Assembly: GCA_017521295.1 (NCBI GenBank)
Contig: JAFXDF010000026.1
Location: 1 to 64,000, forward strand
Source of the DNA: Clostridia bacterium
GTDB taxonomy: Bacteria > Bacillota > Clostridia > Oscillospirales > Butyricicoccaceae
Reading direction: 5' to 3'
DNA: 64,000 nucleotides
In this document: positions 46,156-53,953 of the stretch, in pieces
Position numbering within the stretch: position 1 is the stretch's first letter
Layout: each line of letters opens with the position of its first letter
Translations under genes and position numbers: made by a program
The notes under the pieces: model-generated
Told to the model about the DNA's origin: nothing
What the model saw: only the letters and a program-made list of their open reading frames with translations
The model's database searches: none

Positions 46156-47550
46156 ATGAACAATCAGCTGGAACGGAAATACGGCCTCTTTACCGCCATC
46201 TGCATGGTGGTGGGCATCGTCATCGGCTCGGGCGTCTTTTTCAAGGCCCAGACCATTCTCACCCGCACCGGCGGCGATATGCCCCTGGGCATTCTGGCCT
46301 GGCTCATCGGCGGCGCCATCATGCTGGTGTGCCTTTTGACCTTTGCCTTCATGGGGCAGAAATATGAGCGGGTCAACGGCCTGGTGGATTATTCGGAAGC
46401 CACCGTAGGCCCCAAGTACGGCTATTACGTGGGCTGGTTCGCTTCCATTATTTATTATCCCACCCTGACCATGGCCCTGGCCTGGCTGTCCGCCCGGTAC
46501 ACCCTGGAGTTTCTGGTGTCGGTGAACCCCCACCTGCCGCTGGTGATCCCGGCTGCCCAGGGCGGCTGCGTCATCGGTCCGGAATGTATGGTGCTGACCC
46601 TGTTTTTCCTGTGCTTTACCTTTACCCTCAACAGCCTTTCCCCCAAGCTGGCGGGCAAATTCCAGACCAGCACCACCATCATCAAGCTGATCCCCCTGGC
46701 CCTGATGGCCGTGGTGGGCGTGATCTACGGCCTGTCCACCGGTATGCTGCAGCAGAACTTTACCCAGGTGGCAGTGGTGGACGGCGGCGTCCAGGGCAAT
46801 CCCCTGTTTGCGGCTGTATGCTCCACCGCCTTTGCCTATGAGGGCTGGATCATCGCCACCTCCATCAACGCCGAACTGAAAAACGCCAAGCGCAACCTGC
46901 CCCGCGCGCTGATCATCGGCGGCTTTATCATCGTGGCGGTCTATCTCTGCTATTATATCGGCGTGGCCGGCGGCGCTTCCAACCAGCAGCTCATCGACCA
47001 GGGCGCTACGGTGGCATTCACCAATATTTTCGGCAATGTGCTGGGCAATATCCTCAACCTGTTCATCGCCATCTCCTGCCTGGGCACCTGCAACGGTCTG
47101 ATGCTGGGCTGCACCCGTGGCATTTATGCCCTGGCCATCCGCGGCGAGGGTATGGCTCCCGCGACCTTCTCCCAGGTGGACAAGGAGACCAACATGCCCC
47201 ATAACTCGGCCATCATCGCGCTGATGGCCTGCGGCGTCTGGTTCCTGTACTTCTATCTGTCCAACCTGGCGGGCACCTGGAGCGGCGCATTTGTCTTTGA
47301 CCCCACCGAGCTGCCCATCATCACCATCTATCTGATGTATCTTCCCATGTTCATCCAGTGGATGCGCAAGGAAAAAGACCAGCCCCTGCTCAAGCGGTTC
47401 ATCATGCCGACGCTGGCCTTCTGCGGCTCGGTGTTCATGGTCATCGCCTGCATCGTCAGCCACAAGTGGGGCTGCTTCTGGTATCTGATCGTATTCGCCG
47501 TGGTCATGTTCTTTGGCTGGCTGGTGAACAAGAAAAAGAAAATCGCTTAA
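46156..47550 (+). CDS. APC family amino acid permease
   Basis: A 464-residue transporter with about 12 hydrophobic helices. Helix 1 has the glycine-rich substrate loop CMVVGIVIGSGVFFKAQTIL, and helix 6 region reads FAYEGWIIATSINAELKNAKRNLPRALI, both typical of the APC superfamily (LAT-like). Start at 46156 has AGGAGG nine bases ahead; a TATAAT box is at 46105-46110 without a clear minus-35. Substrate cannot be read from sequence. It converges on the DUF917 and AroM genes. Confidence 0.88.
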   Translation: MNNQLERKYGLFTAICMVVGIVIGSGVFFKAQTILTRTGGDMPLGILAWLIGGAIMLVCLLTFAFMGQKYERVNGLVDYSEATVGPKYGYYVGWFASIIYYPTLTMALAWLSARYTLEFLVSVNPHLPLVIPAAQGGCVIGPECMVLTLFFLCFTFTLNSLSPKLAGKFQTSTTIIKLIPLALMAVVGVIYGLSTGMLQQNFTQVAVVDGGVQGNPLFAAVCSTAFAYEGWIIATSINAELKNAKRNLPRALIIGGFIIVAVYLCYYIGVAGGASNQQLIDQGATVAFTNIFGNVLGNILNLFIAISCLGTCNGLMLGCTRGIYALAIRGEGMAPATFSQVDKETNMPHNSAIIALMACGVWFLYFYLSNLAGTWSGAFVFDPTELPIITIYLMYLPMFIQWMRKEKDQPLLKRFIMPTLAFCGSVFMVIACIVSHKWGCFWYLIVFAVVMFFGWLVNKKKKIA

Positions 47551-47561
47551 TCGAACGAAAG

Positions 47562-47590
47562 AAACGCTCCGGAGTATTCCGGAGCGTTTT
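47562..47590. terminator. Bidirectional terminator
   Basis: Stem AACGCTCCGGA / TCCGGAGCGTT with a 4-nt loop and flanking A and T runs. Confidence 0.87.
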
Positions 47591-47592
47591 TC

Positions 47593-48657
47593 TTATTCCT
47601 GCCAAAGTTTTTTGCCCACGGCCTTTTCGCAGGGCTCGTACAGCTCGGGCAGGAACATACCCCGTCCCAGCTTGAGCCGGGCTTTTGGCACGCAGACTGC
47701 TGCCACATTCTGACCGGCCCGGATCTGTGCCGAGCAGACGGGCACACATTCGTCCAGATCGATGAAGGTCACCAGATCGGGGAAGGTAGCCAGCCGCTGT
47801 CCGGCCCGCTGGGCAGTCATGTATTCGTTCATAAAGTCCACTTCCAAGGGGCCCTCGTCGGTGTCCACCGTCACCAGGCCCACATCAAAGCCGCCGCTGA
47901 TCTTCAGCGAAACGTCGGTGACCCTGCCCCGTCCCAGCACCCGGCAGTCCAAAAGATCGGCCAGCGCGGCCAGCAGTTTGTCCGCATCGTCCATATTCTG
48001 CTGCCAGACACTGCCCACCTCCATGGCCTGGGAGATACAGCCCACGGCGCTGTTTTGACGGAAGTAGCCTGCTGTTGCCGGGTTACGCAGCACGGTAACA
48101 TAGCCGCCGGCCAGGGTGGCGGCGTTGCGCACAGCGGCAGAGGTCTGCTCCACCGTTCCGGTGACCGTCAGGGCGATCTCGGAAGAGCCCTTGCCGCCGG
48201 CGGCCGTCTGGACGGACTTGTAGCCCGGCAGGGCATGAAGGCCCATGGCACCCATGACGCCGGTGGGATGGGCGCGGCCGTTGCAGGCGGTATCCACCAT
48301 GGGCTTGCCGGTGAGGGCCGCCACCATCCAGCCGTTGGTGATGCTGTGACCGCCGTTTTCGTTGGTGACAAAGGCGGCAATGCTTCGGTCATCGGCCGCC
48401 AGAAAGCTGTCGTAAACCTGCTGATAGTGCCGCTCCTGGACGCAGGAGTCGGGAGATGCCGGCGAACCCACCAGCGAGGCGGTGACCAGCAGGTCCTCCT
48501 CCTTCAGCTCGTCCAAAGACACAAAGCGCACCGGGCCGGTTTTGAGCACCAGATCCAAAATCTCCCGGCCGCCCTCCGGCAGGCCGCCTCCTCCGCCGCC
48601 CAAAAACCAGCCGCCCAGCAGCATCTGTTCGCCGTTTTCTCTCGTCAGTTCAAACAT
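47593..48657 (-). CDS. DUF917 family protein (S-methyl thiohydantoin desulfurase-like)
   Basis: A 354-residue protein. The N-terminal part has LLGGWFLGGGGGGLPEGG near 14 (a six-Gly loop), LVTASLVGSPASPDSC near 50, and VTNENGGHSITNGWMVAA near 92 followed by VDTACNGRAHPTGVMGAMG. These are the conserved blocks of PF06032/DUF917, a group linked to hydantoin and thiohydantoin breakdown. The ATG at 48657 follows AAAGGAGG. It overlaps the AroM gene by 13 bp and the two are surely cotranscribed. Confidence 0.83.
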   Translation of the reverse strand: MFELTRENGEQMLLGGWFLGGGGGGLPEGGREILDLVLKTGPVRFVSLDELKEEDLLVTASLVGSPASPDSCVQERHYQQVYDSFLAADDRSIAAFVTNENGGHSITNGWMVAALTGKPMVDTACNGRAHPTGVMGAMGLHALPGYKSVQTAAGGKGSSEIALTVTGTVEQTSAAVRNAATLAGGYVTVLRNPATAGYFRQNSAVGCISQAMEVGSVWQQNMDDADKLLAALADLLDCRVLGRGRVTDVSLKISGGFDVGLVTVDTDEGPLEVDFMNEYMTAQRAGQRLATFPDLVTFIDLDECVPVCSAQIRAGQNVAAVCVPKARLKLGRGMFLPELYEPCEKAVGKKLWQE

Positions 48658-49322
48658 AAAAGTTCCTCCTTTGCCAGTTGGCACAGCACTTCCCGGGGCA
48701 AAACGGCCGGCAGGCCGCAGGCCTCGGCCACCCGTTTGTGTGCCAGGGTATAGCCGAAGCAGTCCAGGCAGATCAGCCCGGCCCCCTGCTGTTTCAGTTG
48801 GTTGACAGCCGCCGTTACGGCCTGCTCGTTTCCGAAGGGATCGGCCACGGCCAGCAGCACATCGGGCGCGCCGCAGTCGGCCCACCAGCCGGCGATCTGA
48901 CGGCGCTGCTCTTCGTTGGGGATGAGCACCCCCACCGGAATCCCCGGTCTCAGCGCCGCCTGCCGCTGACAGAGGCCGGGGTACAAAATGGTTTTTTTAT
49001 GAATATAGGTGGGAAAATTGCCGGTACAGGCCATGAGGTGCAGATCGGCCCCCTCCCGCTCGGCCCGGGTGATGCAGTCCTGGAGCCGGGCGAATATCCT
49101 GTCGGCCGACAGCGCGATCTGGCGGCTGTCCCCGGCCATCCGGGTCACCAGCAGCTCTCCCCTGCCCTCATAGCCGCAGAGCTGTTCGGCCTCGGCCCGG
49201 GTCAGACCGTCCAGGGCACCGTACTGGCGCAGTTCCCAGCCCGCGGGCAGCAGCTGCCGCAGGTCACCGGCGATATCCTCCCGTGGTGTCTGACCGATGG
49301 TCAGCATGGCGATCACAGGCAT
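48645..49322 (-). CDS. AroM family protein
   Basis: A 225-residue protein starting MPVIAMLTIGQTPREDIAGDL, the conserved AroM opening, with LLVTRMAGDSRQIALS near 67, LMACTGNFP near 105 (Cys in a racemase-like position) and GLICLDCFGYTLAHKR near 187 (second Cys). The Asp/Glu racemase-like fold and adjacency to DUF917 suggest racemisation or ring chemistry on a hydantoin-like compound; this is inference. The start follows GGGGAGAGG. Confidence 0.85.
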   Translation of the reverse strand: MPVIAMLTIGQTPREDIAGDLRQLLPAGWELRQYGALDGLTRAEAEQLCGYEGRGELLVTRMAGDSRQIALSADRIFARLQDCITRAEREGADLHLMACTGNFPTYIHKKTILYPGLCQRQAALRPGIPVGVLIPNEEQRRQIAGWWADCGAPDVLLAVADPFGNEQAVTAAVNQLKQQGAGLICLDCFGYTLAHKRVAEACGLPAVLPREVLCQLAKEELLCLN

Positions 49323-49347
49323 GGTCCTCTCCCCTTTCCTATTCTTT

Positions 49348-49376
49348 ATCATACCCGACAACCGGCCGGGGCGCAA
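49348..49376 (-). promoter_or_regulatory. Promoter of the AroM-DUF917 operon
   Basis: Minus strand TTGCGC (49371-49376), 17-bp spacer, TATGAT (49348-49353). Confidence 0.72.
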
Positions 49377-49423
49377 GCGTCTCCGGAAAATTGTTAATTT
49401 TTCACCGGTTTGCGCCTTTGTGT

Positions 49424-49452
49424 TTGCAATTATTGCCGCTATATGATATGAT
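49424..49452 (+). promoter_or_regulatory. Promoter of the parvulin gene
   Basis: TTGCAA (49424-49429), 17-bp spacer, TATGAT (49447-49452). Confidence 0.75.
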
Positions 49453-49482
49453 AATTTGGCTAATTTTAAAGGAGTGATCATT

Positions 49483-50793
49483 TTGCAGAGTCCTTTTCAT
49501 ACCGAAGCGCCCGAAAAGGTGCGCGAAGTCTCCGAGGTTGCCCCCGCCAAAGCCCATCACGGCGAAGGCCCCCGCGGCATCTTTCTGTCCGTACTATTTC
49601 TGGCCCTGCTGGGTCTGTTGGTCTGGGGCTGCGCCCAGGTGTTCCTGGACCCCACGGCCCATTATCCTTACCATACCATCGACCGCAAGGAAGAGGTTCA
49701 GCAGCCCTCCGACGGCGGCAGCCAGGCCGGTGATGTGAGCGGCGGCGAAAGCGCCTCTTCCGCCACCACCCTGCAGCCTGTGACCCTGCTGGCTTCCAAC
49801 ACCGGCGTGGGCGGCACCGAAGTTGCCGGCTGGGACAACATCGTGGCCCGTTATGGCGACCATGAGCTGACCAACCAGCAGTTCATCCTCTATTATTGGG
49901 ACTGCTTCTATAACCTGTACGATGCCTACGGCACCAACCTGTTCTCCATGCTGAACGTTGCCGCCCCCTTTGACCAGCAGTCTCTGGACGGCGTGCAGAC
50001 CTGGCACGAGTATTTCTCTGAAATGGCCGTCCAGACCTGGATGCAGACCATGCAGCTGTGCGACGAAGCCGCCAAGAACGACTATACGCTGATCGATTCC
50101 GAGCTGGAATATCTGGATTCCTCCATCGCCGCCATCGACAACTATCTGGTGGAAGGTACCCACAAGACCCGTGATGATTACCTCCAGCAGATGTTCGACC
50201 CCTGTGTGGATGAAGCGGGCTACCGTGCCTATAACCAGAATCTGCTGCTGGCCAACAGCTACGCCGACAGCCGGTATCTGGAGATCTATCAGGCAAACTA
50301 TGACGAGACCCTGCCCCTGACCTACTGCGTCAACGTACGTCATATTCTGATCTCTGCCGAGGATGCCTCCAACGCCGACAGCATGGCCGCCGCCAAAAAG
50401 CAGGCCGAGGACCTGTACGCCCAGTGGCAGCAGAACCCCACCGAGGACAACTTCATCGCCATGGCCGGCGAGCACACCCAGGATCCCGGCTCTCAGGAGA
50501 CCGGCGGCCTGTACGAGGATGTCTATCCCGGTCAGATGGTCACCAACTTCAACGACTGGTGCTTTGACGAAAGCCGCCAGACCGGCGACCACGGCATCGT
50601 GGAGACCGAATACGGCTACCACATCATGTACTTCGTGGGCGATAGCGAGACCGTTTACGAGGATCCCAATGACGCCGTTGCCGGCGGTATCTACGACGCC
50701 TGGCTGAACGACCTGTTCGCCGTGGAGGATCTGGAGAATCTGTCCAAGAACGCCGTCTTTACCGAAAAGGCAAAGCTGCCCTCCGCTGAATAA
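49483..50793 (+). CDS. Membrane-anchored parvulin-type peptidyl-prolyl isomerase
   Basis: A 436-residue outward-facing foldase. A TTG start eight bases after AAAGGAG is the only well-placed initiator. A cytoplasmic stretch of about 32 residues precedes one transmembrane helix (about 36-55), then a Ser/Gly-rich linker, a helical chaperone-like region, and the rotamase domain at about 280-400: VRHILISAEDASN, EDNFIAMAGEHTQDPGSQETGGL and GIVETEYGYHIMYFVG. Unlike PrsA it has no lipobox. It probably assists folding of secreted proteins. Confidence 0.88.
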   Translation: MQSPFHTEAPEKVREVSEVAPAKAHHGEGPRGIFLSVLFLALLGLLVWGCAQVFLDPTAHYPYHTIDRKEEVQQPSDGGSQAGDVSGGESASSATTLQPVTLLASNTGVGGTEVAGWDNIVARYGDHELTNQQFILYYWDCFYNLYDAYGTNLFSMLNVAAPFDQQSLDGVQTWHEYFSEMAVQTWMQTMQLCDEAAKNDYTLIDSELEYLDSSIAAIDNYLVEGTHKTRDDYLQQMFDPCVDEAGYRAYNQNLLLANSYADSRYLEIYQANYDETLPLTYCVNVRHILISAEDASNADSMAAAKKQAEDLYAQWQQNPTEDNFIAMAGEHTQDPGSQETGGLYEDVYPGQMVTNFNDWCFDESRQTGDHGIVETEYGYHIMYFVGDSETVYEDPNDAVAGGIYDAWLNDLFAVEDLENLSKNAVFTEKAKLPSAE

Positions 50794-50800
50794 TCCCATA

Positions 50801-50836
50801 AAAATGCCCCTCACCCACCGGGTGAGGGGTTGTTTT
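50801..50836. terminator. Bidirectional terminator
   Basis: Stem CCCCTCACCC / GGGTGAGGGG with a 3-nt loop, AAAA left and TTTT right. Confidence 0.86.
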
Positions 50837-51545
50837 ATTGTCCGATGAGGAGTTTTTGATATTCAGCCCGGTCGGTGTATTGCGGAGCAACATGGGAGAT
50901 GTTAAAATCTCCTCGCTTGCGCATATACAAGGGCTGTTCCAGCCCGGGCAGGTGCAGAATAAACTGGGCATAAGACTTTTCCCATGTGATTTCCGCTGTG
51001 AAATCCAGCAATTCTCCGTCCAAGAAAAAGGTTCGGTTCTCCCTCTCTGTCCAGGTACCTTCATCCACCAGGCGGTTGTCGATGTACAACTCATACCGTT
51101 CACCGGGCTGCAAATCAGCCGACAGGGTCACCAGATAGGGTTCCGCATCGCTCCGCTCAGGTACATGCTGCCAGCAACCCCGGATGGTGTCGGGATCACC
51201 GCTGTACTTTGGTGCCCGCTGCCCTTCCACAATTCCAATCAGGCCCAAAAAGAACACCACCAGCAGACAGATAAGGACGATCTTCATCGTATTGTCCTGT
51301 TGGAGAGTTTCCGCCTCGTTCTGCGACTCCGCAGGCAGTTCCGCGCCCTTGAATAATTCATCCAGGGTCAGGCCCAATTCTGCGGCCAGCGGCTCCAGCA
51401 GAGATACCTCCGGGAAGCCCAGGCCCCGCTCCCATTTGGAAACGGTGGTGTGGCTCACGTGCAGCCGGTTGGCAAGCTGCTCCTGGGTCAGCCCCTTTTC
51501 CTTACGGGCTTTGGCGATGAGCACGCCGGTCTTTTTCTGATCCAC
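50835..51545 (-). CDS. XRE-family regulator with transmembrane helix and outer domain
   Basis: A 236-residue protein. Residues 5-62 are an XRE helix-turn-helix (KARKEKGLTQEQLANRLHVSHTTVSKWERGLGFPE). A single transmembrane helix lies near 88-105, followed by an outer domain of about 130 residues (GCWQHVPERSDAEPYLVTL, RYELYIDNRLVDEGTW). This layout suggests a one-component membrane sensor. It is divergent from a MATE transporter gene, with a perfect inverted repeat exactly between the two promoters. Confidence 0.82.
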   Translation of the reverse strand: MDQKKTGVLIAKARKEKGLTQEQLANRLHVSHTTVSKWERGLGFPEVSLLEPLAAELGLTLDELFKGAELPAESQNEAETLQQDNTMKIVLICLLVVFFLGLIGIVEGQRAPKYSGDPDTIRGCWQHVPERSDAEPYLVTLSADLQPGERYELYIDNRLVDEGTWTERENRTFFLDGELLDFTAEITWEKSYAQFILHLPGLEQPLYMRKRGDFNISHVAPQYTDRAEYQKLLIGQ

Positions 51546-51569
51546 AGGCTTCCCTCCTTTCTTAACTGT

Positions 51570-51598
51570 ATTTTAGCAAAAATCCCTGCAATAGGCAA
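51570..51598 (-). promoter_or_regulatory. Promoter of the XRE membrane regulator
   Basis: Minus strand TTGCCT (51593-51598), 17-bp spacer, TAAAAT (51570-51575). Confidence 0.7.
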
Positions 51599-51613
51599 TC
51601 GACGGAGCGTCGA
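51599..51613. promoter_or_regulatory. Operator-like TCGACG-GAG-CGTCGA between divergent promoters
   Basis: A perfect 6-3-6 dyad that abuts the minus-35 of the XRE promoter on one side and ends six bases before the minus-35 of the MATE promoter on the other. Confidence 0.65.
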
Positions 51614-51618
51614 AAGGG

Positions 51619-51647
51619 TTGTTTTTCCTGAAAAAGAGGCGTATAAT
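51619..51647 (+). promoter_or_regulatory. Promoter of the MATE transporter gene
   Basis: TTGTTT (51619-51624), 17-bp spacer, TATAAT (51642-51647). The predicted start is only about ten bases before the ATG, so the mRNA leader is very short. Confidence 0.75.
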
Positions 51648-51664
51648 CCCCTTGGGTGATTGAT

Positions 51665-53050
51665 ATGTCAACGAAATTCAAAGAGAACTATCTGGCCCCC
51701 AAGGCCTTTTATCAAAAGATCGCCGCCATTGCCCTGCCCCTGGCCGCCCAGCAGATCCTGAACCAGGGTGCCGGCTTTGTGGACACCATCATGGTGAGCC
51801 ATGTGGGCGGCGTGGGCGCTGTGGCGGTGGCCACCCAGCTGGACAACCTTCTGGGCACGGTCTCTTTCGGCATCAATGCCGGCATCAATATCTACTCCGC
51901 TCAGTTTTACGGTGCCAGAGACTGGAAAAGTCTGAAGAAGTGTTTCGGCTTCCAGCTGCTGATGAACTTCCTCAACTTTCTGGTGTTCTTTTCGGTGGCG
52001 CAGCTGTTCGGCATGGGTGTTCTGTCCTTCTACAGCAGCGGCGACCGGGCGCTGATCGAACTGGGCTGGCAGTATCTGCGCATCTCTTCCTGCGGCTATC
52101 TGTTCAACTGCGTCATCAACGCCTATTCCTTTATGTATCGGGCTATCCACCGGACCAAAGTGCCCATGTACATCGGTCTGTGCGTCAATCTGCTCAACGC
52201 CGGGCTGAACTTTTTGCTGATCTTCGGTCATCTGGGACTTCCCCGGATGGGCGTGGCAGGCGCGGCGCTGGCTACCGTCATTGCCAACGGCTTTGGCGCG
52301 GTGGCCCACATCGTCTATGCCTTTGTCACCAAGCAGCCCTTCCTCGGAAACCTCCGGGAACTCACCGACTGGGACCGGATATTCCTCTTCCCCATCGTCC
52401 GCAGGATGATCCCGCTGATCCTCAACGAGGCCATGTTCGGCCTGGGCAATTCCATGTATGTGAAAGCCTACGGCCTGCTGGGCGGCGCCGCGCTGGAGAT
52501 CTACAAGATTGGAAACACGGTGGGCAATTTCTTCTACATCGCCGTTCTGGGCATGAACAACGCGGTGGGCCTTTTGGTGGGCGAGCAGCTTGGAAAAAAG
52601 GATCTGGAGGGTGCCCGGAGAACCGTCCGATACCTCTTCCCCCTGTCGGGGGTGCTGGCCGTTCTGGTATCGGTGCTCATCGCTCTGTTTGCCGGGCCCA
52701 TGGTATCGCTGTTCGATCTGGCAGATACCTCCATCGCCGCAGCCTCGGTGCTGATGGTGCGGCTGTTCGCCCTTCGCATCGCCTTCCGGCTGTTCAACGT
52801 GATCTTTATGGCCACCCTGCGGGCAGGCGGCGATTCCATCTTCCTGATGTTCCTGGACTGCGGCGTGCTGTGGCTGGTGGGCGTGCCTCTGGCTTTTGCA
52901 GGCGTTTACCTGCTGCACATCCAGACCATCGGCGGTCTGTTTGCCCTGCTGCAGCTGGAGCAGCTGGTGCGTATGGGCATCGGCTATCTCCGTTACCGCC
53001 AGGGCACCTGGTGCCGCAATCTGACGATGGAGACCCAGAAAAAGGCTTAA
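51665..53050 (+). CDS. MATE family efflux transporter
   Basis: A 461-residue membrane protein with two homologous bundles of six helices: IAALPLAAQQILNQGAGFVDTIMVSHVGGVGAVAVA-like start near 18-55, and the second bundle opening at RRMIPLILNEAMFGLGNSMYVKAYG near 240. MATE proteins export cationic drugs or metabolites using Na+ or H+. The ATG at 51665 is preferred to the GTG at 51656, which lies at the transcription start. The divergent XRE gene is a likely regulator. Confidence 0.92.
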   Translation: MSTKFKENYLAPKAFYQKIAAIALPLAAQQILNQGAGFVDTIMVSHVGGVGAVAVATQLDNLLGTVSFGINAGINIYSAQFYGARDWKSLKKCFGFQLLMNFLNFLVFFSVAQLFGMGVLSFYSSGDRALIELGWQYLRISSCGYLFNCVINAYSFMYRAIHRTKVPMYIGLCVNLLNAGLNFLLIFGHLGLPRMGVAGAALATVIANGFGAVAHIVYAFVTKQPFLGNLRELTDWDRIFLFPIVRRMIPLILNEAMFGLGNSMYVKAYGLLGGAALEIYKIGNTVGNFFYIAVLGMNNAVGLLVGEQLGKKDLEGARRTVRYLFPLSGVLAVLVSVLIALFAGPMVSLFDLADTSIAAASVLMVRLFALRIAFRLFNVIFMATLRAGGDSIFLMFLDCGVLWLVGVPLAFAGVYLLHIQTIGGLFALLQLEQLVRMGIGYLRYRQGTWCRNLTMETQKKA

Positions 53051-53063
53051 ACCGCACAAAAAG

Positions 53064-53092
53064 AAAACCGGCTCTTTCGAGCCGGTTTTTTG
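53064..53092. terminator. Bidirectional terminator
   Basis: Stem AAAACCGGCTC / GAGCCGGTTTT with a 4-nt loop and a T-run. Confidence 0.88.
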
Positions 53093-53101
53093 TGTTTGGT
53101 T

Positions 53102-53629
53102 TTAGATCTCAGCCACCAGCAGGCCGTAGCCGCCGTCGCTTCTCTGATACACCACGCAGGGCTTGCCGTCCCGCTCGGTGTTGACGAAGAAGAAGAAGCT
53201 GTGGCCCAGCAGATTCATCTGCAGGATAGCATCCTCGATGGTCATGGGCTTGCTGACCACGGTCTTTTCACGGACCAGCTCAAACTCTTCCTCATGATAA
53301 TCGTCCATGGCCTCCACGGTCTTGGCGAAGGATTCATGGCGGATGCGCTTGGCCAGCTTGGTCTTGTTCTTCTGGATCTGGCGGTCGATGGAAGCCACCG
53401 CACCGTCGATGGAAGCCTGCATATCGGAAGTCCGTTCCTTGGCACGGAAGTACATTCCGCGCACTTCAAAGGCGATCTCAGCGGTCTGCATACCGCGCTC
53501 GGTGGAGAAGGTTACCTGCACCACAGGTTCGTCGCCAAAAAACTTGCCCAGTTTTTCCACCTTACGGGTGGCGTAAGCGGCCATGGAGTCGGACACGTTC
53601 ATTTTTCTGCCGTAGATGTCAATCTTCAT
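53102..53629 (-). CDS. hpf: Long-form ribosome hibernation promoting factor
   Basis: HPF pairs idle 70S ribosomes into 100S dimers. The 175-residue chain has the N-terminal fold (MKIDIYGRKMNVSDSMAAYA, VQVTFSTERGMQTAEIAFE, about 1-100) and the C-terminal dimerisation domain (EFELVREKTVVSKPMTIEDAILQMNLLGHSFFFFVN, about 118-172), which defines the long form. ATG follows AAAGGAG. Confidence 0.95.
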   Translation of the reverse strand: MKIDIYGRKMNVSDSMAAYATRKVEKLGKFFGDEPVVQVTFSTERGMQTAEIAFEVRGMYFRAKERTSDMQASIDGAVASIDRQIQKNKTKLAKRIRHESFAKTVEAMDDYHEEEFELVREKTVVSKPMTIEDAILQMNLLGHSFFFFVNTERDGKPCVVYQRSDGGYGLLVAEI

Positions 53630-53639
53630 GTGTGACACT

Positions 53640-53920
53640 CCTTTGCTATTTGGTATATTTATCATATCATATTTGTGCAGGAAAAGCCAGACTTTTTTGT
53701 GCGTTTATGCCAGAAAAAAACTTTTTTCTTTTGCGCACCGTTCGACGCGTTTTTTACCCGCCGGGGTGTATTCTGTAAATGCGGAGGGCGGATCACCCTC
53801 GGGTGGCCGACATGGTCGCTCGTCGGACGCACAGCGTTCGGCACCGTTCATATCTTTATCCCCACAAAACCGGCCCTGTGCCGGACTTGGCGTTCACCTG
53901 GTGGGCGCCCCTTTTTTATG
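53640..53920 (+). ncRNA. Gene-free structured region, possible non-coding RNA
   Basis: No protein gene is convincing here. From about 53750 the DNA is full of stems: CCGAC...GTCGG, ACGC-ACA-GCGT, CCGGC-CCTGT-GCCGG (53871-53885), and a last hairpin GGCG...CGCC followed by TTTTTT at 53909-53917 that reads as a plus-strand terminator. Together they suggest a transcribed RNA of about 200 nt or a dispersed intergenic repeat. It does not look like SRP RNA, tmRNA or RNase P RNA. Confidence 0.3.
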
Positions 53921-53952
53921 CAAAAAAGGACGGCACTTGGCCGTCCTTTTGG
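53921..53952 (-). terminator. Terminator of the FRG-domain gene
   Basis: Stem AAAGGACGGC / GCCGTCCTTT with a short loop; A and T runs on both sides, directly before the stop codon. Confidence 0.82.
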
Positions 53953-53953
53953 T

